From positions 124,001 through 188,000 of the forward strand of contig JAGXRK010000019.1 of NCBI GenBank assembly GCA_018335755.1: DNA of 64,000 bases. Reading direction: 5' to 3'. This DNA is from Ignavibacterium sp. Lineage in GTDB: Bacteria; Bacteroidota; Ignavibacteria; Ignavibacteriales; Ignavibacteriaceae. Both the position numbers and the translations under genes were made by a program. Of the stretch, positions 37,434 through 47,153 are shown piece by piece; the stretch's first letter is position 1; each line of letters starts with the position of its first letter. The notes beneath the pieces are model-generated. The model did not search any database. It saw only the letters and a list, made by a program, of their open reading frames with translations, and was not told the origin of the DNA.

Positions 37434-38243
37434 CTAAATCATCATTAAGGGATTCGGATAAACAAAATTGTAATTAAGAAGTTTCTGAACATTTTTAGAT
37501 AAAATAATTTTGTAAGGAACGATATCATCATCAAATTCCGGTAATTCTAAATTAAGATTTGATGCAGCTTTTGTATAAAGCTCTTTTTTGGTTGGATGAT
37601 ATAGACTAACACCGTTTATAGTTTCATTCCAGATTTCATTTTCAATTATGGTTTTTATAATTCCGATGCAATCCTTCTGATGAATTAAGTTGACGGGAGT
37701 ATTACCGCCGGGAATATTTTTTCTTCCGGTAAAAAAATGAGCAGGATTCCTGTCTTCACCAATTAATCCGCCAAACCTGATTATAGTAACATTTAAGTCG
37801 CTTTCTGATCTTAAATATTCCTCAACGTTAACCAACGCTTTACCTGAAGATGTTTCAGGCTTTACAGGACTATCTTCGTCCATTTCTGAATTAGTATTTC
37901 CATAAACGGAAGTTGAACTTATAAAAATAATCTTTCTGCAATAAGAATTATTTAACTGTTCGATGATGGCTTTGATTTGAAATAGGTGAAATTCTTCAAC
38001 ATTATTTTTTCCCTGCGGCGGTATGTTGATTACCAGGTAGTCACTTTCAAAAAATGATTTTAGATTCTCACCCTTTAGATCAGGGTCAAGAATAATCTGA
38101 AACGGAATGATTTTAATAGACTTAAGGAAAGACAACTTCTGATGAGAAGTTGTCGATCCTTTTACAACATATCCAGAACTAGTAAAATCTATTGCTAATG
38201 GTAATCCCAGCCAACCGCATCCTAAAATGCTAACAGTTCTCAT
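37434..38243 (-). CDS. NAD(P)-binding SDR/epimerase family protein (YeeZ-like)
   Basis: A 269-residue extended SDR-like protein. The cofactor loop is SILGCGWLGLPLAIDF, which has the G-x-G-x-x-G pattern with GCGWLG. IISSTSVYGNTNSEMDED carries the Tyr-containing central motif; the downstream Lys of YxxxK is not obvious. Those features are shared with YeeZ-type proteins rather than classic sugar epimerases. It lies between the MFS gene and the EamA gene, five and two bases away, so it is probably in the same transcript. Substrate unknown. Confidence 0.75.
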   Translation of the reverse strand: MRTVSILGCGWLGLPLAIDFTSSGYVVKGSTTSHQKLSFLKSIKIIPFQIILDPDLKGENLKSFFESDYLVINIPPQGKNNVEEFHLFQIKAIIEQLNNSYCRKIIFISSTSVYGNTNSEMDEDSPVKPETSSGKALVNVEEYLRSESDLNVTIIRFGGLIGEDRNPAHFFTGRKNIPGGNTPVNLIHQKDCIGIIKTIIENEIWNETINGVSLYHPTKKELYTKAASNLNLELPEFDDDIVPYKIILSKNVQKLLNYNFVYPNPLMMI

Positions 38244-38248
38244 TACTC

Positions 38249-39520
38249 TTAGTGACCTGCACCGTGAGACTGAATCGATTTCTCAACTGCTTTACTTTCT
38301 TTTACCATAAACCAAAGCACTGCAGAAATTGCAAGTGTGACTGCACTGATAACAAATATTAAACTTTTATCTTCAGCATTTTGAATGAATATTCCAAGTC
38401 CAAGTGAAACAAGAAGCTGCGGAAGAACAACAGACAAATTAAATATTCCCATAAACCATCCCATTCTGTTCTTATTTACTTTCTCTGACATTATAGCAAA
38501 AGGCAGACTAACAATTGCAGCCCATCCGACTCCCGCTACTGCCATCATTGCCCAGACTATGTATGAGTTATTTCCAAAGAAAACAATTCCAAAGTATCCG
38601 GCAGACATTACAAACAGACAAATTATATGTGTTTTCACTCTTCCGATTTTTTCAGTTACTGGTTCAAGTACAAATGCTGGCAGCAAAGCTCCAACAGCAT
38701 TAAGTACAAGAAAAGATATCGAAAGTATCATTCCAGTTTGATTATCGGATGTTGGTTCTAATCTTTGTTCAACAAAACCGATCATATAGACAAACATAGT
38801 CTGAACACCGATCCATGAAAATGAATGAGCAAATAATAATTTTAAAAACTGGTTCCAGTCTGTTTTGCCTGCGTCTTCTATCTGATCTGCTTCAAGCACG
38901 GATTTTAATTCTCTTGGTTCTTCAACAAAGAGCATCGGAATGACGGAGAAAGCCATTACAAGAAAAACACCAAAGTAGATAAGAAAATAATTTCCGAAGA
39001 TTGCGCCAATTGCATAAGCCAATACACCGAATGAACCGGATACTGTCTGCATCCAGGTATAACCTTTTGTTCTCGGAACACCTTCAGGGGTAACATCGGC
39101 TATTATTGATCTTGTTGGATTGAACGAAATATTAATTGCTAGATCAAGTGTGAGTGCAACAAATACTGCAACTACAATAATGTTACCAATACCGAAGAAA
39201 TCATTTATCGCTCCGATATTAGGCAAAGCAAATAACATTAACGCAGCTAAGGCACCGCCGATAAGTATAAATGGTCTGCGTCTTCCATTCCAGAACCAGA
39301 CTTTATCACTTATCAATCCAACTATTGGCTGTCCGATTATTCCTGCCAGAGGACCGGCCGCCCAGACAAATCCAATTTCGTGAAGATCTAAATTATACTG
39401 TGTGCGCATCAGCCAGCTAAGTGCAGCTATCTGAATTGATAATGCAAAGCCCATTGCAGTTGCCGGAAGACTCAGCAATGCATAGAATGGGTTGCTTAAT
39501 TTTTTCTGCATTTCCAACAT
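38249..39520 (-). CDS. MFS sugar transporter (SLC45/maltose-sucrose transporter type)
   Basis: This 423-residue protein has twelve hydrophobic segments and MFS features: GLISDKVWFWNGRRRPFILIGG in loop 2-3, RSIIADVTPEGVPRTKGYTWMQ, and FNPTRS at loop 4-5. The resemblance is to the SLC45/glycoside-type transporters. It is located next to an alpha-amylase gene, so maltose or maltodextrin uptake is a reasonable guess. A 268-base gap with repeats separates the two, so joint transcription is unproven. Confidence 0.8.
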   Translation of the reverse strand: MLEMQKKLSNPFYALLSLPATAMGFALSIQIAALSWLMRTQYNLDLHEIGFVWAAGPLAGIIGQPIVGLISDKVWFWNGRRRPFILIGGALAALMLFALPNIGAINDFFGIGNIIVVAVFVALTLDLAINISFNPTRSIIADVTPEGVPRTKGYTWMQTVSGSFGVLAYAIGAIFGNYFLIYFGVFLVMAFSVIPMLFVEEPRELKSVLEADQIEDAGKTDWNQFLKLLFAHSFSWIGVQTMFVYMIGFVEQRLEPTSDNQTGMILSISFLVLNAVGALLPAFVLEPVTEKIGRVKTHIICLFVMSAGYFGIVFFGNNSYIVWAMMAVAGVGWAAIVSLPFAIMSEKVNKNRMGWFMGIFNLSVVLPQLLVSLGLGIFIQNAEDKSLIFVISAVTLAISAVLWFMVKESKAVEKSIQSHGAGH

Positions 39521-39558
39521 ACGTTTATACCTTTGATTAATATTGTGATTGAAAATTA

Positions 39559-39696
39559 TTTGTGAACTTTTGTGACTTCGTGCTTTTGTGGCAAAAACCT
39601 TTTTAAGGAAATGCCACTAAGTCACTAAAACTCGAAATCCATACTAAATTGATTTATCCTTTTGTGAATTTTTGTGACTTCGTGCTTTTGTGGCAA
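39559..39696. repeat. Direct-repeat pair with palindromic halves (REP-like)
   Basis: A 36-base unit at 39559-39594 is repeated at 39661-39696 with a single mismatch (C/T at its ninth base). Each copy is followed by a GCCACTAAGTCACTAAAA-like segment (39613-39630 and 39714-39731) that is the inverted complement of the unit's core TTTTGTGACTTCGTGC...TGTGGC. Each module could fold into a hairpin. After the second, from 39752, short ATCCG-based repeats follow. Confidence 0.7.
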
Positions 39697-39788
39697 GACT
39701 TCTTATAGGAACCGCCACTAAATCACCAAAACACTAAATATCACTAAAAGAATCCGTGTTAATCCGTTTAATCCGCTAAATCCGTGTT

Positions 39789-41627
39789 CTATTCTTCTCC
39801 CACCAGGAATAATTCAACACTCTTCCCTTTTATCACAGGAATATTACCGTCATCTAACAAAAACCTTTCCCCTGTTTTAATATTTGTTAACACATCATCA
39901 CTGACAATATGTTTTATATGAGTTAAATCTATATTCTGTTGAACTTCTTTATCATTAACAACCACCATAATTTTCTGATCATCTAAAATCCTGAAGTAAA
40001 TATACTGATCATTAAACGGATAAAAATGAAGCAGCTTACCGGATTGCAAAGCAGGATATTTATTTCTTATACTTAATAACTCAGTTACATAATTATAAGT
40101 TTCATTCTGGAATTCTTTCCTGCCGGATTTTGTAAAAGCGTTAACGGTATCATCGACAAATCCGCCCGGGAAAGTTGAACGGATATTACCATGATGATCA
40201 TCTCCAACTATTCCTATTTCAGTTCCGTAAAGCAGCTTTGGAATTCCTCTTGTCGTGAGCAGAATAGAAAGTGCAATTTTAAATCGTTCAACATTTTCAT
40301 TAGCTACAAACAATCCGCGTGATATATCGTGATTATCAAAAAATGTTAGCAGGCTGTATGGATCTGAAAACAAAAAATCCTGCGCAATGGTTTCATAAAT
40401 ATTGACCAAACCTTTTTCACCGCTGAGATAAGATCTGAGTGCATCTGATAATGCAAAATCAGTTACACTTGGCAGATGAGAATTTATTTTTGAGTTGAAC
40501 TTATTATTACCCTGGTATGCTGCAAGAAAAGCCGGAATGCCTGTCCATATTTCACCGACAATATTAAAGTCCGGATACTCATTAAAAATTGCCTGCGCCC
40601 ATTCGGATAAATAATATTGATCCGCATAAGGATAAGTATCTTCACGGATGCCGTCAATTCCTGAGAATTCAATCCACCACAAAGTATTCTGTATTAAATA
40701 ATTTTTTAAGTAAGGATTACGCTGATTCAGATCGGGCATATAGTTAGTGAACCACCCTTCCCACGTTGCACTCATTGTTATGCTGTCGCTGTGAATATCG
40801 TGCAGAGTAAGCTTATTATGATTTGCCGGTTTATGATCACCGGGCTTACCGTTAATCCAGTCCGGCATAGGAAGATCATTTATCCACGGATGATTTATTC
40901 CAATATGATTACTAACATGATCCAAAATAACTTTGAGATTTTTTGAATGAGCTTCTTTCACAAGTTTTTTATAAAGTTCATTCGTTCCAAAACGCGAATC
41001 AATTTTATAAAGATCGGTAGCAGCATAACCGTGATAACTCATATACATATTATTCTCTAACATCGGAGTTACCCATAGTGCGGTTACACCAAGTTCAATT
41101 ATATAATCTAATTTTGAAATGATACCTTCAATATCACCGCCTTTTCTTCCGTTAAGATCATCGGATGAATAATTGTCGAGCGAATCACCTATAGTATTGT
41201 TTGCCGGATTACCATCGCAGAACCTGTCAGCCATAATGAGATAGATAACATCCTTGTTTGAAAAACCTTTATGATGATCCGGATTATTCTCACGTTCTTT
41301 CAACAAGTAATTGAAAGAAGTTTTACCTGATTTATTCTTTACAATGAACTCGTATTCTCCTGCACTTAAATCCGGCGGAATGATTATATCCACAAAAGCA
41401 TAATTAGTGTTATCAATTCTGTGGACTCTATCAATCTTAATTTGCTTGTCTTTGGATTCAACGGATATTTCAGAAAGCTCGGCACCGTAAATCAGCAGTT
41501 GAAGCTTATTCCACTTCATACCAATCCACCAGTTAGGCGGCTCGATTTTATTAATTGATAAACTCTGCGAAAGTAAGTTTGATGTGAAAAAATATACGAG
41601 AAGAATTATCCGAAAGTTTTTAATCAT
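39789..41627 (-). CDS. Periplasmic alpha-amylase family GH13 (SusA-like neopullulanase/cyclomaltodextrinase)
   Basis: Exported protein of 612 residues with a signal peptide (about 1-19) and an N-terminal Ig-like domain like cyclomaltodextrinases (SINKIEPPNWWIGMKWNKL). GH13 regions are visible: DHVSNH (region I), GIREDTY with the Asp nucleophile (region II), NIVGEIW with the acid/base Glu (region III) and FFDNHD (region IV). It hydrolyses alpha-1,4 glucans in the periplasm. The neighbouring MFS transporter suggests uptake of the products. The MGISHLIFW-type loops of neopullulanases are not checked, so exact specificity is open. Confidence 0.88.
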   Translation of the reverse strand: MIKNFRIILLVYFFTSNLLSQSLSINKIEPPNWWIGMKWNKLQLLIYGAELSEISVESKDKQIKIDRVHRIDNTNYAFVDIIIPPDLSAGEYEFIVKNKSGKTSFNYLLKERENNPDHHKGFSNKDVIYLIMADRFCDGNPANNTIGDSLDNYSSDDLNGRKGGDIEGIISKLDYIIELGVTALWVTPMLENNMYMSYHGYAATDLYKIDSRFGTNELYKKLVKEAHSKNLKVILDHVSNHIGINHPWINDLPMPDWINGKPGDHKPANHNKLTLHDIHSDSITMSATWEGWFTNYMPDLNQRNPYLKNYLIQNTLWWIEFSGIDGIREDTYPYADQYYLSEWAQAIFNEYPDFNIVGEIWTGIPAFLAAYQGNNKFNSKINSHLPSVTDFALSDALRSYLSGEKGLVNIYETIAQDFLFSDPYSLLTFFDNHDISRGLFVANENVERFKIALSILLTTRGIPKLLYGTEIGIVGDDHHGNIRSTFPGGFVDDTVNAFTKSGRKEFQNETYNYVTELLSIRNKYPALQSGKLLHFYPFNDQYIYFRILDDQKIMVVVNDKEVQQNIDLTHIKHIVSDDVLTNIKTGERFLLDDGNIPVIKGKSVELFLVGEE

Positions 41628-41702
41628 ATATCTCTAAATAGTATAAAATTTTCCGGTAAAGATAGAGAAATATTGGGTTAAAAATTATATGTAGTTAAGC
41701 CA

Positions 41703-43052
41703 TTAATTTCTTCTTCCAATTACTACTAATGCACTGCTTCCTTCGGAGCCTCCAGCAACCATCAAATTTCCTTTAACTGCTGGTCTTCCTAAAACACCAC
41801 TCCAGGAGGAAAGCACATTAAAGTAGTTGTGCCAGGATACTCCATTAAAATGTGCAATTTCTAAAAAACTTCCAGTTGCAAAAACATCATTTACATTATT
41901 TCCTCTTATTCCATCACCCGTATAATTTGTAACAATACCTTGTGGATAACGATTCCAGATCGAATCGTTTAAGGAATGTTTGTAATGAATTCCTGCTCCA
42001 GCCACATAATATTTGCTTCCCGATTTAAACCATATACCCCCTACATCCCACGAAAGACCAATATTACTTTCTTCTGTTACAGAATTATCCTCTATACGAA
42101 GCACTTTGCTTCCCATATTAATATCGATTTCTGCTGCTACTGCTAGAATTTCATACTTATTTGTTTTAGTATTAAAATCTCCCCAAATATCACGTATCGG
42201 CAAACTCGTCCCGCTTTCAATCTTTGTCCACTGGCTGCCGTTGTAATGAGCTATGTTTCCTCCATTTCCAACCACATATAAATCATTACCACTTGTCCCC
42301 CAGATTTTGTTGATTGACATTGAAACATTTGAAGGCAAACAAAATTTATCTACTTGAACACCATTTTCTAGTATTGCAATTTTATCTCCCGCCGAGCTGA
42401 TCCAAATCTGTCCATCATCAAAGGCGAAAATTGCCTTCGCCGGATATGAAGTAAGGTTTGAAGAGCCGCATACTGTTGGGAAAAATATTCTTTTTAAGTT
42501 CCAATCATTACCATCCCAATGAACAGCATTATACATTGTATAACCATTTGGACTACTATCTGCCACCAGTATTTCACCAACACACCAAATATTGTTTTCT
42601 GAAATTATTGCTGCATCATAAAGTGAACTGCTGCCTATAGTGCCAAACGTCCACGTTTGGAATGTGAAGGCGTGGCTGGTGGTGTCCATTGTGATAACGC
42701 TAATTTCATTGCTGGAATGATTGATTGACTGAATGACTGAATGGAACTTGTATGTTTGGTTTGGAAGCAATGAGTCAATGTAAAGTAATGTGTCTGCTGT
42801 TTGCAGGCTTATCGTTTTTGTTATAGTGTTGTCTTTTAAAAGATTAATCGTTGTTGGCAGTTGGAGATTATTTGTCGTAAGCGTTATCCACGCTTCGGTG
42901 CAGCTTACGTCTTCAAGTGTTAAAGTAAACACAGCTTTATCAGGCGGAGGGTCAATTGTATTGCAGCTTGCTGTGCAGAGTAAGAGTAAGAGTAAGAAAA
43001 TGAGTAAGAGAAAGAGTGAGTAAGTTTTTTGTGATATTTTCTCAGCAGTCAT
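41703..43052 (-). CDS. Exported lipoprotein with an N-terminal fibronectin-like domain and a propeller-like domain
   Basis: A 449-residue protein with a Leu-rich signal peptide (LFLLLIFLLLLLLC) and a possible lipobox at CTASC near residue 29. Residues 35-120 look like an fn3-type domain. The remainder has recurring WxGxDxY/W and IAHYNGSQW-type blades (KIWGTSGNDLYVVGNGGNIAHY, NVNDVFATGSFLEIAHFNG), which suggests a beta-propeller. Such proteins are repeated in Ignavibacteria-like genomes, function unknown. The signal-peptide core is encoded by a hexamer repeat at 42975-43020. Confidence 0.7.
   Translation of the reverse strand: MTAEKISQKTYSLFLLLIFLLLLLLCTASCNTIDPPPDKAVFTLTLEDVSCTEAWITLTTNNLQLPTTINLLKDNTITKTISLQTADTLLYIDSLLPNQTYKFHSVIQSINHSSNEISVITMDTTSHAFTFQTWTFGTIGSSSLYDAAIISENNIWCVGEILVADSSPNGYTMYNAVHWDGNDWNLKRIFFPTVCGSSNLTSYPAKAIFAFDDGQIWISSAGDKIAILENGVQVDKFCLPSNVSMSINKIWGTSGNDLYVVGNGGNIAHYNGSQWTKIESGTSLPIRDIWGDFNTKTNKYEILAVAAEIDINMGSKVLRIEDNSVTEESNIGLSWDVGGIWFKSGSKYYVAGAGIHYKHSLNDSIWNRYPQGIVTNYTGDGIRGNNVNDVFATGSFLEIAHFNGVSWHNYFNVLSSWSGVLGRPAVKGNLMVAGGSEGSSALVVIGRRN
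42975..43020 (+). repeat. Hexamer microsatellite GAGTAA/AGTAAG within the signal peptide codons
   Basis: The plus strand shows AGAGTAAGAGTAAGAGTAAG, then interrupted AGTAAGAG units, inside the minus-strand gene at 41703. Each hexamer encodes two Leu-type residues, so gain or loss of a unit keeps the frame but changes the hydrophobic core length. Confidence 0.6.
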
Positions 43053-43162
43053 TGTAATCCCTATAAATCAGAATTTTACCTATGTAAAAACAAAGAAAAA
43101 TTTCATTAAAACCAAATACAATTCAGGGGAAAAATATTTCTGCAATATGTTACAGTCGTAGG

Positions 43163-43242
43163 AACATCATTTATGATGTTGTTACAAAAAATAATTAAGG
43201 AATTTGATAAACCTGCCCGTCCGGCAGGCGGGTCAAATTCCT
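43163..43242. repeat. Intergenic palindromes between the propeller gene and smpB
   Basis: Two hairpins lie in the 269 bases before smpB. AACATCAT-TT-ATGATGTT is at 43163-43180. A longer inverted repeat has AGGAATTTGA (43198-43207) and TCAAATTCCT (43233-43242) enclosing CCTGCC-CGTCC-GGCAGG (43212-43228). The second is more GC-rich than its surroundings and looks like a dispersed REP/MITE-like element. Confidence 0.65.
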
Positions 43243-43321
43243 ACAAAATGGTTATTAAGGATTCCCATATTCTTGCATTTAATAACATTTAAGACAATTT
43301 TTGTTTTCGAATTTGAACAAA

Positions 43322-43780
43322 ATGCTAAAACAGGACGAAGAAAAAAATATAACCGTAAACCGTAAAGCACGACATGAATATGCTATCATCCAGACCTATG
43401 AAGCTGGTATTGCACTTGTCGGAACAGAGGTTAAAGCACTCAGACAAGGAAAAGCTAATCTGGTTGACAGCTATGGAACGGTGAGGAATAATGAAGTCTG
43501 GCTGATAAGCGCACACATCAGTGAGTACACACAAGGTAATATAAATAATCATATTCCAACCCGCGACCGTAAACTCTTGCTTAACAGAAGTGAGATAAGA
43601 AAGTTAATAGGTAAAACAAAGGAAAAAGGTTTAACATTAGTTCCGCTAAGATTATATTTTAAAAACGGCAAAGTAAAAGTTGAACTTGCCCTTGCTAAAG
43701 GCAAGAAGGTTTATGATAAACGTGAATCGATTGCAAAGAAAGATTTACAGCGGGATCAGGAAAGAAAATTTAAGTATTAA
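43322..43780 (+). CDS. smpB: SsrA-binding protein SmpB
   Basis: SmpB brings tmRNA to stalled ribosomes. From the ATG at 43322 the protein is 152 residues; an upstream TTG would add seven. Visible family features are [56 protein letters not shown] and the Lys-rich C-terminal tail [13 protein letters not shown]. That tail fits the decoding centre. tyrS follows on the same strand. Confidence 0.95.
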   Translation: MLKQDEEKNITVNRKARHEYAIIQTYEAGIALVGTEVKALRQGKANLVDSYGTVRNNEVWLISAHISEYTQGNINNHIPTRDRKLLLNRSEIRKLIGKTKEKGLTLVPLRLYFKNGKVKVELALAKGKKVYDKRESIAKKDLQRDQERKFKY

Positions 43781-43798
43781 AAGTTGCAAGAATATGCC

Positions 43799-43816
43799 GA
43801 AGGCATCCCTTCGGGA
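43799..43816 (+). repeat. Short hairpin after smpB
   Basis: CCGAAGG-CATC-CCTTCGG (with flanking G and G bases) folds as a small GC-rich stem in the 102-base smpB-tyrS gap. There is no T-tract, so it is likely a REP-like element rather than a terminator. Confidence 0.45.
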
Positions 43817-43882
43817 CAAGATTGCAAAATTGGACTAAACCTTAAGATAAGATTTTAGTATTTAACCATAAGAAAAAATCAG

Positions 43883-45103
43883 ATGACAAAAAAAATATTC
43901 CCTACCTTAAACGAGCAAATGGACATCATCAGGCGCGGTGCTGTCGAGATAATTCCGGAAGACGAACTCGTCAAAAAAATTGAAAGATCGATTAAAGAAA
44001 ATAAACCTCTTAACATTAAGCTTGGCTGCGATCCGAGTAGACCTGATCTTCATATCGGACACTCGGTAGTATTAAAAAAATTAGCGCAGTTCCAAATGCT
44101 CGGTCATCAGGCAATATTAATTGTTGGTGATTTTACGGGAATGATAGGCGATCCTTCAGGCAGGAATTCTACACGTCCGGCTCTTACTCTTGAGCAGACA
44201 AGAATAAACGGCGAAAGTTATTTTGAGCAGGCATCTAAAATTCTGAATAAATATAAAACCAGGATAGTTTACAACTCTGACTGGCTGAGCAAAATGAATT
44301 TTGAGGAAGTGATAAAACTTTCATCAAAATACACCGTAGCCAGGATGATAGAGCGCGATGATTTTACAAAACGTTTCAAAGCTGGTGAACCGATAAGTGT
44401 TCACGAATTTCTTTATCCGCTTGCGCAGGCTATGGATTCAGTTGCAATAAACAGTGATGTTGAACTTGGCGGAACCGATCAGAAATTTAATCTGCTTGTC
44501 GGTCGCGACATTCAGCGTGAATATGGAATAGAACCGCAGGTCATTCTAACTATGCCGCTGCTTGTCGGTACAGACGGTGTTGAAAAGATGAGCAAGTCAT
44601 TAGATAATTATATAGGTATTTCCGATCCCCCGCAGCAGATATTTGGAAGAACTCTTTCAATTCCGGACAATCTTATTTACACCTACTTTGTACTGACAAC
44701 AGATGTAACAGAAGAAAAGTTAGCTGAAATTCAGAATTTGATGGATGATGAAAAAACAAATCCGAGAGATTTAAAAAGAGAACTAGCAAAAACTTTAGTT
44801 ACGATGTATCACAGTGAAGAAGCGGCAAAAACTGCTGAGGAAGAATTTGACAGGATTTTTATCAACAAAGGTCTTCCCGATAAAATTCCTGAATTTAAAG
44901 TTGAAGAAAGCAAAGAAATAAATGTTTTAGAATTAATAGTTTTAGTAAATTTCGCACCGTCAAAAGGAGAAGCACGCAGATTAGTAACACAGGGCGGCGT
45001 TTCAATTGACGGAGAAAAAATAAATGATCCTCTTCAGAATATTAAAATCACTCAGGGTATGATTTTAAAAGTAGGCAAGAGGAAATTTGTTAAATTAATT
45101 TAG
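43883..45103 (+). CDS. tyrS: Tyrosyl-tRNA synthetase
   Basis: A 406-residue class Ic synthetase. It has the HIGH motif in [16 protein letters not shown], the tyrosine pocket around [23 protein letters not shown] in [14 protein letters not shown], and a C-terminal S4 RNA-binding domain ([24 protein letters not shown]). It is of normal length for the bacterial TyrRS branch with a short linker (TyrZ type). A 13-base gap separates it from the arginine decarboxylase gene. Confidence 0.96.
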   Translation: MTKKIFPTLNEQMDIIRRGAVEIIPEDELVKKIERSIKENKPLNIKLGCDPSRPDLHIGHSVVLKKLAQFQMLGHQAILIVGDFTGMIGDPSGRNSTRPALTLEQTRINGESYFEQASKILNKYKTRIVYNSDWLSKMNFEEVIKLSSKYTVARMIERDDFTKRFKAGEPISVHEFLYPLAQAMDSVAINSDVELGGTDQKFNLLVGRDIQREYGIEPQVILTMPLLVGTDGVEKMSKSLDNYIGISDPPQQIFGRTLSIPDNLIYTYFVLTTDVTEEKLAEIQNLMDDEKTNPRDLKRELAKTLVTMYHSEEAAKTAEEEFDRIFINKGLPDKIPEFKVEESKEINVLELIVLVNFAPSKGEARRLVTQGGVSIDGEKINDPLQNIKITQGMILKVGKRKFVKLI

Positions 45104-45116
45104 AAAGGAAACTCAG

Positions 45117-45662
45117 TTGTATTTACCAACCAAACTGTTTTTCACCAAAGGTGTAGGCAAACATAAAGAATATCTCAGTTCCTTTGAGCTTGCTTTAAGA
45201 AGCGCAAAAATTGAGATATGTAATTTAGTTTCAGTCAGCAGTATATTTCCCATAGGCTGCAAAAGAATTACGGTTGAAGAAGGATTGAAATATATTACCC
45301 CGGGTCAGATTACTCATTGTGTAATGGCAAGAAATTCTACAAATGAACCGAACAGATTGATTGCTGCTTCAATTGGTGTTGCTTTGCCTGCTGATAACAG
45401 CGCCTATGGATATCTTTCCGAACATCATCCATACGGTCAGACAGAAAAGATTTCCGGTGAATATGCCGAAGACCTTGCAGCAACTATGCTGGCAACAACT
45501 CTCGGCGTTGAATTTAATCCTGATGTTGACTGGAGCGAACGTGAAAATATTTATAAAATGTCAGGTAAAATTGTTCGTTCTTTCAACGTTACACAATCTG
45601 CGGAAGGTGACAAGAACGGGTTATGGACAACTGTAATAGCCTGCGGAATATTTTTACCTTAA
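45117..45662 (+). CDS. pdaD: Pyruvoyl-dependent arginine decarboxylase
   Basis: It decarboxylates arginine to agmatine, the first polyamine step. The 181-residue proenzyme has the self-processing site in [12 protein letters not shown], where the Ser-Ser bond is cleaved to make the pyruvoyl group. Typical blocks follow: [20 protein letters not shown] and [20 protein letters not shown]. The start is TTG 45117, with AAAGGAAAC before it. Found in Chlorobi-type and archaeal organisms. No speB or spermidine synthase is adjacent. Confidence 0.92.
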   Translation: MYLPTKLFFTKGVGKHKEYLSSFELALRSAKIEICNLVSVSSIFPIGCKRITVEEGLKYITPGQITHCVMARNSTNEPNRLIAASIGVALPADNSAYGYLSEHHPYGQTEKISGEYAEDLAATMLATTLGVEFNPDVDWSERENIYKMSGKIVRSFNVTQSAEGDKNGLWTTVIACGIFLP

Positions 45663-45691
45663 GGTGTTTTTAAGCTAATAATTAAATGTTA

Positions 45692-45732
45692 AATCCTGGG
45701 ACATAACCTGTATTTGTTCCGGGATTCTTTTT
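45692..45732 (+). terminator. Terminator of the tyrS-arginine decarboxylase unit
   Basis: AATCCTGGGAC (45692-45702) pairs with GTTCCGGGATT (45716-45726), using two G-T pairs, across a 13-base loop, followed by CTTTTT. It lies between convergent genes. Confidence 0.7.
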
Positions 45733-45761
45733 GGTAAATTGTGGATATTCAGCTTTTATCT

Positions 45762-47153
45762 TCAATTCTTTTTAATGATTAAACCAATAGCATGAATTAT
45801 CATAGACAGAACTAAACCAACAATCATCGGTTCGATTTCATTTATAAAATAAATGTTTGCGACAATTTCAGTGCGTAAGAAAAACCAAATCGTGCTCCCA
45901 ATTACAGCCATAATCATTTCAAAAACAATAATTTTCTTTGATACCTGAATTTGTGGGTAATAAGCACTTATCACAGGCATAATAATTCCTGGAATAAAAA
46001 GAGAACCAATTGTGTACCAGATTTCAATTACTGAAGGAATAAAGTATGCAATTAAAGAGGATAGTATTCCTGAAATGAACAACCCTAAAACTGTATATTT
46101 CTTTAAGTTAAGCTCGTTCTTTTCTCTTTTTATCTTATATACTAAATCCCTGCTGATTGTTGTAGCACTTAAAAAGAAGAAACTGTTTAATGTAGATAAA
46201 ATTGTTGCAAAAAGAGCAGCATAGAAAACCCCCTTTAAACCGGGAGCAAGCACTTTCTCCGCTAATAAAGGAAACGCCCAAATTGGCTGATCGAGATCAG
46301 GGAGCAAGGCTTTTGCATACAAACCTGTTGCAGTAGTCAAAAAATCAAACACTAACCAGAATCCAATTGAGATCAGAATTCCTTTAACGGCAATAGATCC
46401 TGATTTAGCAGCGAAACTACGCTGGTGAAATCCTGGGTCAGCAAACGTCCACATAGCAATTAAAAACCACACAATAATAAATCCCGGTGATGCTCCTCCT
46501 GTAACACTCAGATGTGTTTCAGGAATATTTGAGGTAATGAATTCTAATCCGCCGAAATTTATCAGACTAACAACAAAGATTATTATGAATCCCCCGAACA
46601 TTACAAAGAACTGAAAAGCATCTGCATAAACATTAGATCTGAATCCGCCTTTTATAAGATATGATATAGATAGAAAAAGCGAAATAATTAATGCAGGAAT
46701 AAAATCAATGTCGAAGCTGAGAACTAATAAATTTGCTGTCATTAATAAGTATGGTGCCGGAATAACGAGTATAAAAACAATTATTGAAGAAATAATACCG
46801 GCAGTCTTTCCATGCTCGATCTCAATTTTATCAGGTATGGTGAAAAGAGAAGCGCTCCTGATCTTTTTAGCAAAGAAAATTGCAAAAAGAAATGCAAAGA
46901 AATAATAGGGCAATCCTTGAGTAAACCAACTTAGAAGTCCATATCGATAAGTAAACTCTCCCACTCCTATTATGCCACCATACCAGGTAGATACAGTTGT
47001 AAGAACAAAAAGAAATAGACTTAAATTTCTTCCGGATAAAAGATAATCTTCAGATGATGATTTTGTCTTTCTTGATGAATAGAATCCTACTGATAACAGA
47101 ACGGCAAAGAACAGTAGTATAACTATTATATCAATCGGACTAAAAGAGATCAT
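45762..47153 (-). CDS. Sodium:solute symporter (SSF), predicted thiamine-related transporter
   Basis: A 463-residue inner-membrane protein with about 13 helices. It starts with FSPIDIIVILLFFAVLLSVGF, has the SSF loop KTKSSSEDYLLSGRNLSLF and the sodium-site type region STWYGGIIGVGEFTYRYG. Its start overlaps the thiN gene by 14 bases, and both follow a TonB receptor under a TPP riboswitch. Where PnuT is usual in Bacteroidota thiamine operons, this SSF protein is found, so thiamine (or a thiamine precursor) is a plausible substrate. That function is inference from context. Confidence 0.78.
   Translation of the reverse strand: MISFSPIDIIVILLFFAVLLSVGFYSSRKTKSSSEDYLLSGRNLSLFLFVLTTVSTWYGGIIGVGEFTYRYGLLSWFTQGLPYYFFAFLFAIFFAKKIRSASLFTIPDKIEIEHGKTAGIISSIIVFILVIPAPYLLMTANLLVLSFDIDFIPALIISLFLSISYLIKGGFRSNVYADAFQFFVMFGGFIIIFVVSLINFGGLEFITSNIPETHLSVTGGASPGFIIVWFLIAMWTFADPGFHQRSFAAKSGSIAVKGILISIGFWLVFDFLTTATGLYAKALLPDLDQPIWAFPLLAEKVLAPGLKGVFYAALFATILSTLNSFFFLSATTISRDLVYKIKREKNELNLKKYTVLGLFISGILSSLIAYFIPSVIEIWYTIGSLFIPGIIMPVISAYYPQIQVSKKIIVFEMIMAVIGSTIWFFLRTEIVANIYFINEIEPMIVGLVLSMIIHAIGLIIKKN

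Noticed and set aside
39541-39788. Possible CRISPR array because of spaced direct repeats
   Set aside because: Only two copies of the unit, imperfect palindromic partners between them, and no cas genes; a REP-like element fits better.
43053-43300. tRNA or small RNA gene before smpB (tmRNA is often nearby)
   Set aside because: The palindromes do not form a cloverleaf or a tmRNA-like acceptor end; no CCA or T-loop (GTTCGA) sequence.
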